Part shown: positions 42,432 through 50,794 of the stretch, piece after piece | How positions within the stretch are numbered: the first letter of the stretch is position 1 | How the letters are laid out: each line of letters opens with the position of its first letter | Assembly (NCBI RefSeq): GCF_019443425.1 | Contig: NZ_CP080382.1 | Location: forward strand, 620,001-684,000 | Direction of reading: 5' to 3' | DNA length: 64,000 nucleotides | Origin: Arthrobacter sp. PAMC25284 | GTDB lineage: Bacteria; Actinomycetota; Actinomycetes; Actinomycetales; Micrococcaceae | The notes under the pieces: model-generated | Seen by the model: only the letters and a program-made list of their open reading frames with translations | The model's database searches: none | What the model was told of the DNA's origin: nothing | Program-made: the position numbers and the translations under genes

Positions 42432-43489
42432 GGCTCCTTGTCACCGGCGGTGCCGGCTTCATTGGGTCCCACATTGTCGACGCCGCGCTGGCCCGGGGCT
42501 GGTCCGTGCGGGTACTGGATTCCTTGGACCCGGGCCTGCACCCGGGTCCCCCGGCCCTTGACCCGCGCGTTGAGCTGATGACCGGCGATGTGGCGGATGC
42601 CGGTGCGGTGAGCGCCGCCCTGTCCGGGGTCGACACCGTGTGCCACCAGAGCGCGAAGGTCGGACTCGGGGTCAGCTTCGCCGACGCGCCCGACTACATC
42701 CGCAACAACGACTACGCCACCGCCGTCCTGCTGGCCGGAATGGAACGCAGCGGCATTTCCCGGCTCGTCTTGGCCTCCTCGATGGTTGTCTACGGCGAGG
42801 GCGCCTACCTGGATCCGGAAACCGGGCTTCCGGTCCGGCCCGGGCCCCGTGCCGAAGCCGACCTGCGGGCCGGGATTTTTGATCCCCGTAACCCGGACAC
42901 GGGTACCGTCCTGATCCCTGCGATGACCACCGAGGATGCCCCTCTGGATCCGCGGAACGTCTATGCGGCCTCGAAGCTGAGCCAGGAGCATCTCACCTCG
43001 TCCTGGGTGCGGAGCACTGGAGGCACGGCCATCGCGCTGCGGTACCACAACGTGTACGGTCCCCGGATGCCGCGGGACACCCCGTACGCCGGAGTGGCAT
43101 CACTGTTCCGGTCGGCGCTGGCCCGCGGGTACGCCCCGCAGGTTTTCGAGGACGGTGCCCAACGGCGGAGCTTCATCCACGTCCGCGACGTGGCTGCGGC
43201 AAATATTGCCGCAGCGGAAGCACTCGCCGGCACGCGCCAGGCGGGATTCCGCGCCTACAACGTCGGCGCCAACGAGGTTCATACCATCGGCGAGGTCGCC
43301 GCCGCGTTGAGCGCCCACAGCGGAGGCCCGATTCCCGCGGTAACCGGCGAGTATCGACTCGGCGACGTCCGGCATGTCACGGCCTCCTCGGAACTGATCA
43401 AGTCCGAACTCGGCTGGGCGCCCTTGGTGGGCTTTGACGACGGCATGAGGGAATTCGCCACTGCTCCGCTGCGCGGCGGACACGCCTAA
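42428..43489 (+). CDS. NAD-dependent epimerase/dehydratase (extended SDR)
   Basis: A 353-residue sugar-nucleotide-type short-chain dehydrogenase. Rossmann motif TGGAGFIGSHIVD; active-site Ser in LASSMVVYGEG; Tyr-x3-Lys in NVYAASKLSQE; SDR-extended motifs GTAIALRYHNVYGPRMP and RRSFIHVRDVAAANI. It probably acts on an NDP-sugar (4-epimerase or similar), but the substrate is not readable. The four-base overlap with mtnP shows translational coupling; with the upstream GT-C enzyme, a role in cell-envelope glycan synthesis is likely. Confidence 0.88.
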   Translation: MRLLVTGGAGFIGSHIVDAALARGWSVRVLDSLDPGLHPGPPALDPRVELMTGDVADAGAVSAALSGVDTVCHQSAKVGLGVSFADAPDYIRNNDYATAVLLAGMERSGISRLVLASSMVVYGEGAYLDPETGLPVRPGPRAEADLRAGIFDPRNPDTGTVLIPAMTTEDAPLDPRNVYAASKLSQEHLTSSWVRSTGGTAIALRYHNVYGPRMPRDTPYAGVASLFRSALARGYAPQVFEDGAQRRSFIHVRDVAAANIAAAEALAGTRQAGFRAYNVGANEVHTIGEVAAALSAHSGGPIPAVTGEYRLGDVRHVTASSELIKSELGWAPLVGFDDGMREFATAPLRGGHA

Positions 43490-43631
43490 GCCCTGCAGAA
43501 ATCCTGGCAGAGTGCCCCGCCCGGCAAAATCCGTCCCGGGAGGCACCGGCACTGCGACGCGTTATTGCAGGCCGCCCGCCCCTGTTGCGGTCCCGCGGGC
43601 GTCACTAGACTGAAGCCGTCACGTGACTTAC

Positions 43632-43676
43632 CAGTGCCAAACCCAGCAGTGCCAAACTCAGCAGTGCCAAACTCAG
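43632..43676 (+). repeat. Three tandem 15-bp repeats
   Basis: CAGTGCCAAACCCAG, then two exact copies of CAGTGCCAAACTCAG, then a decayed fourth. They lie 66-110 bases before the ATG of the YGEAG-repeat protein, in a gap of 252 bases with no gene. A long open frame passes through but is unlikely to be translated. Confidence 0.8.
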
Positions 43677-43741
43677 CAGTGCCGGGACCGGCAGGGATGC
43701 CGGCCAGGCACAGGCCACTCCACCGTGCGGAAGGCAAGGCC

Positions 43742-44110
43742 ATGAAGGAAAACAGCAAGCCATCAGGAAGCCCCGAGGACCGGGACGCCGCGGACCAGCA
43801 CGAAGATCCCGAGATCAAGGGCCGGTACACCGAGGGCCGCTACGGCGCGGCCGGAAGCAAGAGTGGACGTCACGCCGAGGATGAAGAAGGACAGTACACC
43901 GAAGGCAGCTATGGCGAGGCCGGCAGCGAGGGCGGCGTGAAGAATCCAACCGGCGATGATGCGGAGGAGGCAGGCCGCTTCGTGGAAGCCGATTACGGCG
44001 AGGCCGGAGCTGCGCCCGGCCGGTCACCGGAGTCCGAAATCGGCCAGTACGCCGAAGGCGACTACGGCAAGGACGGCCCCCAGCGCGCCGCGAAGCCCGA
44101 GAAGGACTGA
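43742..44110 (+). CDS. Hydrophilic repeat protein with YxEGxYGEAG motifs
   Basis: A 122-residue, acidic, probably disordered protein. Four repeats are visible: GRYTEGRYGAAGSKSG, GQYTEGSYGEAGSEGG, GRFVEADYGEAGAAPG and GQYAEGDYGKDGPQ. Start at the ATG at 43742 after AAGG. Tyr/Gly/Glu repeat proteins of this type are common in soil actinobacteria and some are stress-induced, but I do not know a function for this one. It is followed by a strong terminator. Confidence 0.7.
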   Translation: MKENSKPSGSPEDRDAADQHEDPEIKGRYTEGRYGAAGSKSGRHAEDEEGQYTEGSYGEAGSEGGVKNPTGDDAEEAGRFVEADYGEAGAAPGRSPESEIGQYAEGDYGKDGPQRAAKPEKD

Positions 44111-44181
44111 CCTGCCCACTGGCCCCCGCCGGTACGGAACCACGCCGGGTACACGGTGCGCCCGCTGCGCCTGCCAGACAG

Positions 44182-44223
44182 CTCCTGCCTGACCTGCGGT
44201 TCTACTCGCAGGTCAGGCAGGAG
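44182..44223. terminator. Strong bidirectional hairpin terminator
   Basis: A perfect 17-bp stem, CTCCTGCCTGACCTGCG (44182-44198) with its complement at 44207-44223, and an 8-base loop. It lies between convergent genes (ends at 44110 and 44277). Confidence 0.85.
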
Positions 44224-44276
44224 GGGCAAACACTAGCGAACACCCGCTTCACGACGCCGCATTGTGGGAGGCGGTT

Positions 44277-44654
44277 TTACTTCGTTGCCGCGACGGCATC
44301 CATCTCAATGCGCTTTTCTCCGCGGAACCGTGCAACCTCAACTGTGGTGCGGGGCGGGAGCGTAAGATCACCGAAACGTGCCAGGTAGGCACTGTTGTAC
44401 TCGTCGAATTCGTCCAGATTTGCAAGGAACACAGTGATCTTCAGAATGCTCGACAGGTCGGCTCCGGCATCGGCCAGGACCTTCTCCAGGTTATCGAACA
44501 CCACGTTTACCTGATCGCGCAGCGATTCCGGGGTGGAACCGTCTGCCCTGGTCGGAACCTGCCCACAGGCCCAGACGACTCCTCCAAACGTCGCCGATGC
44601 CGTGTAGGGGCGCGGTTTTCCGTCTTCGTGCCAACGACGCTGGATCCCGCTCAT
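44277..44654 (-). CDS. RidA/YjgF-family reactive-intermediate deaminase
   Basis: A 125-residue RidA-family protein: GVVWACGQVPTRADGSTPES, DNLEKVLADAGADLSSILKI and the C-terminal ARFRGEKRIEMDAVA. The key Arg before the end of classical RidA (usually PR-xxVEV) is present as PPRTTVEVA. RidA enzymes hydrolyse enamine/imine intermediates released by amine-metabolising enzymes. Last gene of the five-gene operon; it overlaps the preceding gene by 4 bases. Its presence suggests that an imine or enamine arises in the pathway. Confidence 0.88.
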   Translation of the reverse strand: MSGIQRRWHEDGKPRPYTASATFGGVVWACGQVPTRADGSTPESLRDQVNVVFDNLEKVLADAGADLSSILKITVFLANLDEFDEYNSAYLARFGDLTLPPRTTVEVARFRGEKRIEMDAVAATK

Positions 44655-45391
44655 GCGTCAGCCACCAGGTAGCCGGCCGCCACGGTGCGGATTTCGGCCC
44701 AGGTTTCGGCGTTGACGAGTATTCCGGCATGGGCGGTCTCGGCCCGTTTCAGGTCCCGTTCGGCCGTTGTCGATACGACGAAGGTCCCCTCAGGGGCGGT
44801 ATCGGCCGTATAGAAGCGCGAACCGTGTCCCGCCGCAGGGGCATCATGCGGTGCGGCTTGGCCCTCCGCGCTGAAACCAGTGCCCAGGTCTCCGGCGGGC
44901 GTGGCGAACGTGGTGCGGTTCGCATCGCCGGCGCTGCGGTGCACCACCGTGAAGCCTGAGCTCGCGGCGGCATTCAGCAGAGCCTCGTCAAGCAGATGCG
45001 AATCGTGTTCGACGCCGTTGCACAACACCTCGCTGCCGACTCCGGTGCTGGCCACATCAACCAGCAATACCCCGTGCACCAGCGCATCGCAGCGTGAACC
45101 GGAGTCCACCGCGAAGCTCTGCCCGGCGGGAGTCGTCGAGCGGATGTACGTCAACGCATCCAACGCCCACGATGCCTCCCGCAGCCATGAGGCCAGGGTC
45201 GCCAATCCGGTGCCATGGTGCACCTCGGCGAAAAGGACCTGCCGGGCTGCTGCCTGTGCCTCGGCATTGCTTGCTCCGCGGGCCATCAGTGCGCGGTATG
45301 CGGCCTCACGCACTTCCCGCATAGCCAGACGCACCACGGGCGCCGAACCGCTGGTTTCCATGGTTGCTACTTTCTCGGTGATAACGGTCAT
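44651..45391 (-). CDS. Catabolic-operon protein of unknown function (possibly DUF3726-like)
   Basis: A 246-residue soluble protein. The N-terminal part (VRLAMREVREAAYRALMARG, then SNAEAQAAARQVLFAEVHHG) resembles the start of DUF3726 proteins, which sit beside a dipeptidase and dimethylglycine dehydrogenase in Pseudomonas glycine-betaine loci. I hold this loosely. No catalytic motif is obvious. Its ATG overlaps the dipeptidase stop (TGATG) and its stop overlaps RidA, so it is firmly in the operon. Confidence 0.6.
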   Translation of the reverse strand: MTVITEKVATMETSGSAPVVRLAMREVREAAYRALMARGASNAEAQAAARQVLFAEVHHGTGLATLASWLREASWALDALTYIRSTTPAGQSFAVDSGSRCDALVHGVLLVDVASTGVGSEVLCNGVEHDSHLLDEALLNAAASSGFTVVHRSAGDANRTTFATPAGDLGTGFSAEGQAAPHDAPAAGHGSRFYTADTAPEGTFVVSTTAERDLKRAETAHAGILVNAETWAEIRTVAAGYLVADA

Positions 45392-46467
45392 CAGATCTTC
45401 CTTCCGGGGAAAACATCGTCGAAGAGGCGCAGCCAGTTCTCACCAAGCACGCCGCGGATGGTTTTTTCGTCGAGTCCCACCTTGACCAGCCCATCGGTCA
45501 AGCGGGGGAAATCCTCGGGTCCGACAAACCACTCGGGCCATTCGGGCCAAGAGGGCTTGTTGTCCCCCGGGGGCTGCCAGCGGCCATTGCGCAACCAGCC
45601 AACATAGTTCTCGTCCCAGTTGCGCGTGCAGTCACTGCCCAAACCAATCCGCTCGGGTCCCAGCTCATCAACGAGGCGGGCGATCATCTGGCAGAACTGG
45701 TCCAGGGTCGTTTTCTTCCCGCCAATGACAAGCGGGTAAAGGCAGCAACCCAGCATGCCGCCCTTATCGGTAACCGCACGGATGACTTCGTCGGGCTTGT
45801 TGCGCGGATTCTCCACAAACCAGGTGGGGTTTGAGTGGGTGATGGCCACCGGGGCAATCGAAGCCTCCACCGCGTCCAGGGAGGTCCGGTTGCCCACATG
45901 TGAGAGGTCGATGAGCATGCCCACGCGGTTCATTTCCGACACGATGGTCCGACCGAACCGGGTCAGCCCGGAATCCTCGGGCTCATAGCAGGCTCCGCCG
46001 ACCAGGTTTTGGATGTTGTAGGTCAGTTGGGCGACCTTCACTCCCAGCCTGTGGAAGACCTCCACCAAGCGGAAGTCATCCCCGAAGGAGCTCGTGTTCT
46101 GGAATCCCAGCAGCACCGCGACGCGCTCATCCAGTTTGGCCTGGCGAATATCCTGGCTATTCCGGGCCAGCACCATCAGGTCGGGATTCTGTACAGCGAG
46201 CTGATACCAGTCCCCGATGGCCTTGAGGGTATCGGCCGGGCCCTCCCAGACCGCGCAGGTGGCGTTGACTCCGCTGATACCGCCGGCGCGTAGTTCCTCC
46301 AGGACGCCTCGGTCCCAATTGTTGATTTGCAGACCGTCGACGATGGTGGCCGTGGCATGAAGGCCAGCGGCGTCCTGCCGGTTCCCCGGGTCCAACGCCG
46401 AATGGCTCTGGACCGTCTCGATTTGTGGCCCGTCGACGACAGTGGCCGGACCCTGGAAGTTAGACAT
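45391..46467 (-). CDS. Membrane-dipeptidase-like (M19, renal dipeptidase family) hydrolase
   Basis: A 358-residue TIM-barrel zinc enzyme. DGLQINNWDRG stands where M19 has its HxD (His replaced by Gln/Asn here), LIDLSHVGNRTSLDAV and PVAITHSNPTWFVENPRNKP are the second metal His and substrate region, and RIGLGSDCTRNWDENYV gives the late Asp. I start at the ATG at 46467, with GGGAGG 10 bases upstream, overlapping the upstream gene by 8 bases. The changed first metal motif means true dipeptidase activity is doubtful. Similar enzymes accompany betaine catabolism genes in Pseudomonas. Confidence 0.82.
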   Translation of the reverse strand: MSNFQGPATVVDGPQIETVQSHSALDPGNRQDAAGLHATATIVDGLQINNWDRGVLEELRAGGISGVNATCAVWEGPADTLKAIGDWYQLAVQNPDLMVLARNSQDIRQAKLDERVAVLLGFQNTSSFGDDFRLVEVFHRLGVKVAQLTYNIQNLVGGACYEPEDSGLTRFGRTIVSEMNRVGMLIDLSHVGNRTSLDAVEASIAPVAITHSNPTWFVENPRNKPDEVIRAVTDKGGMLGCCLYPLVIGGKKTTLDQFCQMIARLVDELGPERIGLGSDCTRNWDENYVGWLRNGRWQPPGDNKPSWPEWPEWFVGPEDFPRLTDGLVKVGLDEKTIRGVLGENWLRLFDDVFPGRKI

Positions 46468-48202
46468 GATCTGCCGCCTCCCGGGGCCGGCGGGTGAACA
46501 TCCACGAATCATCGGCATCCCCGGACGCCAGGTCCGCGATGCGCGGCGCCCCAGCCATCAGGGTCACGCGCAGCCAGTCGGTGGACTGCGGGGTGTAATT
46601 CTCCATGCCGTAGACCGCGAGCTGGAATCGCTGGAGATTCAGCGGCAGGAATTCGGCATCCAACAGGTTGTCCCGCACCTCACCATAGGTCAGCTTGCCG
46701 ACGTTCTGCACACGGGCCACGGTCGCACGATGCCAGGGATGGGACAGCAGGAACTCGCCCACGCTCATCGCTTCATCAGTACCGGCCAAGTCCGCGCGCA
46801 GTTTCGCCACGGCCCGGGCAATATCCACGGGGTGTTGAACATTTTCGCCCGGGTCCGCTCCCAGCCGGGCGCGCCGGGGCTCCTCGTTGTCCACCGAGGA
46901 GAACCAGAAGTGCTGCTGCGCCGTCGGAGTGGAGAAGTCGAACGCCCCGGTCCAGGAGTATTCGTCATCGATTCCCCGGGCCAGGCGGGCGCAGGTGTCA
47001 CCCGGGGCGATGCGGCGGGACTCATCGCAGCGGAGCAGCGCTTCGACTTTTTCATCCAGATCGTCGCTGAGTTCGGTGAGTACGGAGGCCACCATGCCCC
47101 GGCAACCCGGTCCGCGCAGGGCCGCCGCGTCATGCAGTTCTTTCCAGATGTGGCTGGTTTCTTTCCCCGTGAAGCGCCCTGTCGTGGCCCACGACCGCAG
47201 CTCACCCAGTAGTTCTTCGAGCTGTACAGCCAACTCGGGGCCTGCCGCGAAGGGCGCGCTCTGAATGTCTGCCTGCTCGGCCAAATAGTCGATTGACTCG
47301 CGCAGTAGATCCATGACGCGCTGCACTGTTGCCTCTGTGGGTGCAACGGTGCGGGCGATGACCGAAGCCAAAGGGATCTCGCGCAGCAGCGCCCAGGAGT
47401 TGATGACCTCGGGGTGGTTGATGGCATAGGGCACCATGCCCAATCCGGTGGCGTTGCCCATGCCCAGGTAGCGGCGCCAGGGCCCGCTGAGCCTCGCGGC
47501 CCGGGGGTTGCGGGCTGCGGCGCAGGCCTCCACCAGGTCGTAGCTGAATTCACGCATGAGCCAGGCGGTGACCATGTGTGCCCGGTAGGGAACCGCCAAA
47601 GGGTGGCCATCCTCGAAACCTTCGTAGTCGGCCAGTCCGCATTTTCCGTTGCTGTAGAACGCCGTGCTGCGAATGATGTAGGGAGAGCCGCCAAACTTTT
47701 CGCTCTCGGGCTGCTCTCCGTCGGCCAAGCGGTCCGCGACGTATTCAAAAAATCGTTCACTGCGGTTGGCGCGGGTCCAGATCAGGGATCCTTGCTCGGC
47801 GCGGCCGGCTTCCTGCAGCGGCACCTGGGCCCGCATCCGGGCCAGGCGATCCGCATCCACGCTTCCTTCGACCAGAGCAGCGGTGATGTCCCACGCCTTC
47901 GCGATCACCCGGTCGGTACGCTCTGACTCGCTCAGTCGTTGAGAGAATGCCACAAAGCTCCACAGGTGGGATTCCGCACGGACCTCATAGATTGCGTCGC
48001 CGCGGCCTTGGGCGTCGACATCAAAGTAGGTGCGTTCGATCTTCCAGCCGGCACGCACAGCGCGGCGAATCATCGAACGAATGAAGCTGTGCCGGGAGGC
48101 CCGGGCACCGCCCATGTCCACCGGATCCATCACGGTGTTTGAGGGACGCAACACAGATTCCGTGGTCATCTCACTGCCTTTGGTCAGGGCAGGCGCGCTC
48201 AC
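46460..48202 (-). CDS. 580-residue protein of unknown family in the catabolic operon
   Basis: A 580-residue soluble protein from the GTG at 48202 (GTGA overlap with the dehydrogenase stop). No signal peptide or membrane helix. The sequence is well formed with clear blocks, e.g. GRGDAIYEVRAESHLWSFVA, YRAHMVTAWLMREFSYDLVE, WRRYLGMGNATGLGMVPYAI and SVGEFLLSHPWHRATVARVQ, and several His and Asp residues that could bind metal or substrate. I do not recognise the family. Its tight coupling to an aldehyde dehydrogenase and a dipeptidase-like enzyme makes it a candidate for the operon's defining catabolic step. Confidence 0.7.
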   Translation of the reverse strand: MSAPALTKGSEMTTESVLRPSNTVMDPVDMGGARASRHSFIRSMIRRAVRAGWKIERTYFDVDAQGRGDAIYEVRAESHLWSFVAFSQRLSESERTDRVIAKAWDITAALVEGSVDADRLARMRAQVPLQEAGRAEQGSLIWTRANRSERFFEYVADRLADGEQPESEKFGGSPYIIRSTAFYSNGKCGLADYEGFEDGHPLAVPYRAHMVTAWLMREFSYDLVEACAAARNPRAARLSGPWRRYLGMGNATGLGMVPYAINHPEVINSWALLREIPLASVIARTVAPTEATVQRVMDLLRESIDYLAEQADIQSAPFAAGPELAVQLEELLGELRSWATTGRFTGKETSHIWKELHDAAALRGPGCRGMVASVLTELSDDLDEKVEALLRCDESRRIAPGDTCARLARGIDDEYSWTGAFDFSTPTAQQHFWFSSVDNEEPRRARLGADPGENVQHPVDIARAVAKLRADLAGTDEAMSVGEFLLSHPWHRATVARVQNVGKLTYGEVRDNLLDAEFLPLNLQRFQLAVYGMENYTPQSTDWLRVTLMAGAPRIADLASGDADDSWMFTRRPREAADHV

Positions 48203-49674
48203 GAGGCACGTCCCTGCGGTGCGACGCGTACGTAGGCGGTCTTGGTTTCTGTGAAGAAGTCCGCAGCAACATCGCTGTTTTGTTCGCGCGGGGCCGGGAA
48301 GGAGGAATCGCGAAGACCGCCAAACGGCGCATGGACCTCGGAACCGGTGGACGGTGCGTTGACCTTGATCAAACCGGCAACCACCTCGTTGAGGCAGCGG
48401 CGGATTGCGTGCTCGTCGCTGGTGAAGACCGATGCGGTCAAGCCGAACTCGGTGGCATTGGCCAAGGTGATGGCCTCGTCGAGGTCCTCAACGCGCATCA
48501 GCGTCACGATCGGGCCGAACACTTCTTCGTGGGTAATGGTCAAGGCGTCGGTTCCGGCGAGCAGCGTGGGCAGGACGTAGTGCCCCGGAGCGTCCGACTT
48601 TGAACCTTGGGCCAACACCGTTGCACCTTCGGCCTGGGCCTGGGACAGCGCGTCTTCAATGTCGCGTCGGGCACGGTCTGAGACCACCGGGCCCATGTCG
48701 GATGTTGCCTCGGTTCCCGGGCCTGAGACCAGCGCTTTAACCAGCGGTACCAGAGCCTCGACCAGACGGTCGTGGACATCTCCGACGGCGATAATTCGGC
48801 GGGTGGCAGTGCACTTCTGGCCGGTGCTGCTCATGGCTGCCGCGACTATGGCGGCCGCCGCACTGGCAACATCAGCATCCGGCATAACTATGGCGGCATT
48901 GTGCCCGCCAAGTTCCATCTGCAGCTTCGCACCACGGAGCACCACACGTTCGCGGATCTGGTGGCCCACCGGAACGGAACCCGTGAAGGTCACCGCGGCG
49001 ATGCCCTCGTGTTCGACCAGGCGCGAACCCAGGGAGCCCGGGCCCAGGACCAGGTTAAGGACACCGGCGGGAACGCCGGCCTCAACGAGGATCTCGGCGA
49101 AGGCCAGGGCGACGGCGGGGGTATCGCTGGCCGGCTTCCAGACGACTGTGTTGCCCCACAGGAGCGCCGGTGCGATCTTCCAGGCCGGAATCTGGAGCGG
49201 GAAATTCCAGGGGGTGATGACCCCGACCACGCCCACCGGGCGGCGGATGGTACGGACCAATTCATCGGCATTGCCCGACGGGTAGGTGACGCCGTCGGCG
49301 CGGCGGGCCGAGCCGGCCTGGTAGTACAGGGTCTCCACGGTGGCACCGACTTCGCCGCGGGAGTCGGCCAGGGTCTTGCCCTGTTCGCGAGTCATCAGCA
49401 CAGCAATGTCTTCGCCGCGCTCCTCCAGGAGCTGCGCAGCACGCCGCAGCACGCGTCCGCGGCCCAGGATTCCCACCCGGTCCCAGCCGGCCAGCGCGGC
49501 ACGGCCGGCGGCGATGGCTGCTTCCAGCGTTTGCGGGGTGGCTGTGGCGTAGCGGGCAACCAATTCTTCGGGGTCGGCGGGGTTGACGCTGTGGGCTTCG
49601 GCTCCGGTTGCGCTGTCCCACTGGCCGTTGATGAGCTGCTTGAGTTCTAGCGTTTGGGTGGTTGTGGTGTTCAC
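48199..49674 (-). CDS. NAD(P)-dependent aldehyde dehydrogenase
   Basis: A 491-residue ALDH. Motifs: VGVVGVITPWNFPLQIPAWK, catalytic Glu in LQMELGGHNAAIV, catalytic Cys in SSTGQKCTATRRII, and EEVFGPIVTLMRV. Overall it looks nearest to ketoglutarate-semialdehyde / succinate-semialdehyde-type enzymes. First gene of the five-gene operon and divergent from the LysR regulator at 49804. It would oxidise the aldehyde left after removal of an amine from the imported compound. Confidence 0.92.
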   Translation of the reverse strand: MNTTTTQTLELKQLINGQWDSATGAEAHSVNPADPEELVARYATATPQTLEAAIAAGRAALAGWDRVGILGRGRVLRRAAQLLEERGEDIAVLMTREQGKTLADSRGEVGATVETLYYQAGSARRADGVTYPSGNADELVRTIRRPVGVVGVITPWNFPLQIPAWKIAPALLWGNTVVWKPASDTPAVALAFAEILVEAGVPAGVLNLVLGPGSLGSRLVEHEGIAAVTFTGSVPVGHQIRERVVLRGAKLQMELGGHNAAIVMPDADVASAAAAIVAAAMSSTGQKCTATRRIIAVGDVHDRLVEALVPLVKALVSGPGTEATSDMGPVVSDRARRDIEDALSQAQAEGATVLAQGSKSDAPGHYVLPTLLAGTDALTITHEEVFGPIVTLMRVEDLDEAITLANATEFGLTASVFTSDEHAIRRCLNEVVAGLIKVNAPSTGSEVHAPFGGLRDSSFPAPREQNSDVAADFFTETKTAYVRVAPQGRAS

Positions 49675-49803
49675 GGTGGGGTTCCTGCCTTCTAGCTGCG
49701 GTGTGCTGCGGTGTGTCGACTCTGTGATCCACGATACGTCGGCCGCTTATCATAGAGAAGTATTTATTGCCTATTGATTCATAAGTAGAGACACTTAGTG
49801 TTT
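49675..49803. promoter_or_regulatory. Divergent promoter region, aldehyde dehydrogenase operon / LysR gene
   Basis: A 129-bp intergenic region, A+T-rich in its right half. CTTAT (49746-49750) and ATAAG (49781-49785) form an interrupted inverted repeat, with TATCATAGAGAAGTA between (a T-N11-A LysR-box form). Such sites are where LysR proteins bind to control themselves and the divergent operon. Confidence 0.5.
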
Positions 49804-50679
49804 ATGGAACTGAGACAGCTTCGCTACTTCATCGCAGTCGCCGAAGAAATGCACTTCAACCGTGCAGCCGCCCGCCTTCACATCGCCCAACCGGCGCTGA
49901 GCCAGCAGATCCAACGCCTGGAAAGAAACCTGAAAACCCAGCTCTTCGTCCGCACTACCCGATCGGTGGAGATCACCGATACGGGCCGCGTGCTCCTCGA
50001 GGCAGCCCGCCGGGTCATCTCAGAAGCGGAGCGCGCAGAAAGCCAAGTGGAATTGGCCACCCGTGGCAGTACGGGGCTCCTCCGGGTTGGATTTGTCAGC
50101 TCCGCTGCCCTCTTCCTGTTGCCGGGAATGGTCAACCGCTTGCATGAGCAGTGGCCGCAGGTGCAGTTCCAGCTCCAGGAAAACACCACCGAACGGCAAA
50201 TTCAGGCGGTGTTGGAGGGCCAACTGGATGTCGGAATCGTTCGGGAAATCGAGCCCATCGAAGGAATTCACGTCACCGCACTGAGACGTGAACCGTTGAT
50301 CGTTGCGGTGCCGCAATCCCATCCCCTGGCCGAGCGGACCAGCGTCCCATTGAAGGACCTCGCAGGGCAGGATTTCGTGGTTTTCCCGCGCCATCAGGTC
50401 TCGCGGCTTTACGACCTGATTTCCGCCCTGTGCATCCAGGCGGGGTTTCACATCCGGGTCGCCCAGGAAGCCATCCAGTTCCCCACCATCCTGGGCCTCG
50501 TGGCGGCCCGCACTGGAATCGCCATTGTCCCGGAGTCGCTGCGTGCGCTGCAGATCCCCGGTGTGGCCTATCTGAACCTGTCCGATGAGGCGGCCTATTC
50601 ACGGGTATCGCTGATTTGCGCCGAGGGCCGACAGGATTCGGCGCTTGTGGAACGGTTCATGGAAGCCGGTGGTGTGTAA
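49804..50679 (+). CDS. LysR-family transcriptional regulator
   Basis: A 291-residue LysR regulator. The HTH is MELRQLRYFIAVAEEMHFNR, then AAARLHIAQPALSQQIQRLE; the periplasmic-binding-like effector domain starts around residue 90 (GLLRVGFVSSAALFLLPGMV). I use the ATG at 49804 rather than the GTG two codons earlier. Divergent from the dehydrogenase operon and close to the BCCT transporter, so it most likely controls both. The inducer is unknown but is probably the imported compound or a breakdown product. Confidence 0.92.
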   Translation: MELRQLRYFIAVAEEMHFNRAAARLHIAQPALSQQIQRLERNLKTQLFVRTTRSVEITDTGRVLLEAARRVISEAERAESQVELATRGSTGLLRVGFVSSAALFLLPGMVNRLHEQWPQVQFQLQENTTERQIQAVLEGQLDVGIVREIEPIEGIHVTALRREPLIVAVPQSHPLAERTSVPLKDLAGQDFVVFPRHQVSRLYDLISALCIQAGFHIRVAQEAIQFPTILGLVAARTGIAIVPESLRALQIPGVAYLNLSDEAAYSRVSLICAEGRQDSALVERFMEAGGV

Positions 50680-50727
50680 GACCACCACACGGCAGATCGC
50701 CACACGGCAGGACGGCGGCAGGCGAAA

Positions 50728-50754
50728 GGGCCCCCGGCATGATGCCGAGGGCCC
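50728..50754. terminator. Bidirectional hairpin terminator
   Basis: GGGCCCCCGGCAT pairs with ATGCCGAGGGCCC (13-bp stem, one mismatch, one-base loop G) between the convergent lysR gene and the BCCT gene. Confidence 0.75.
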
Positions 50755-50794
50755 ATCGCAGGCTCTTCAGGAAAGGTCGTATCGGGTTTCGCAG

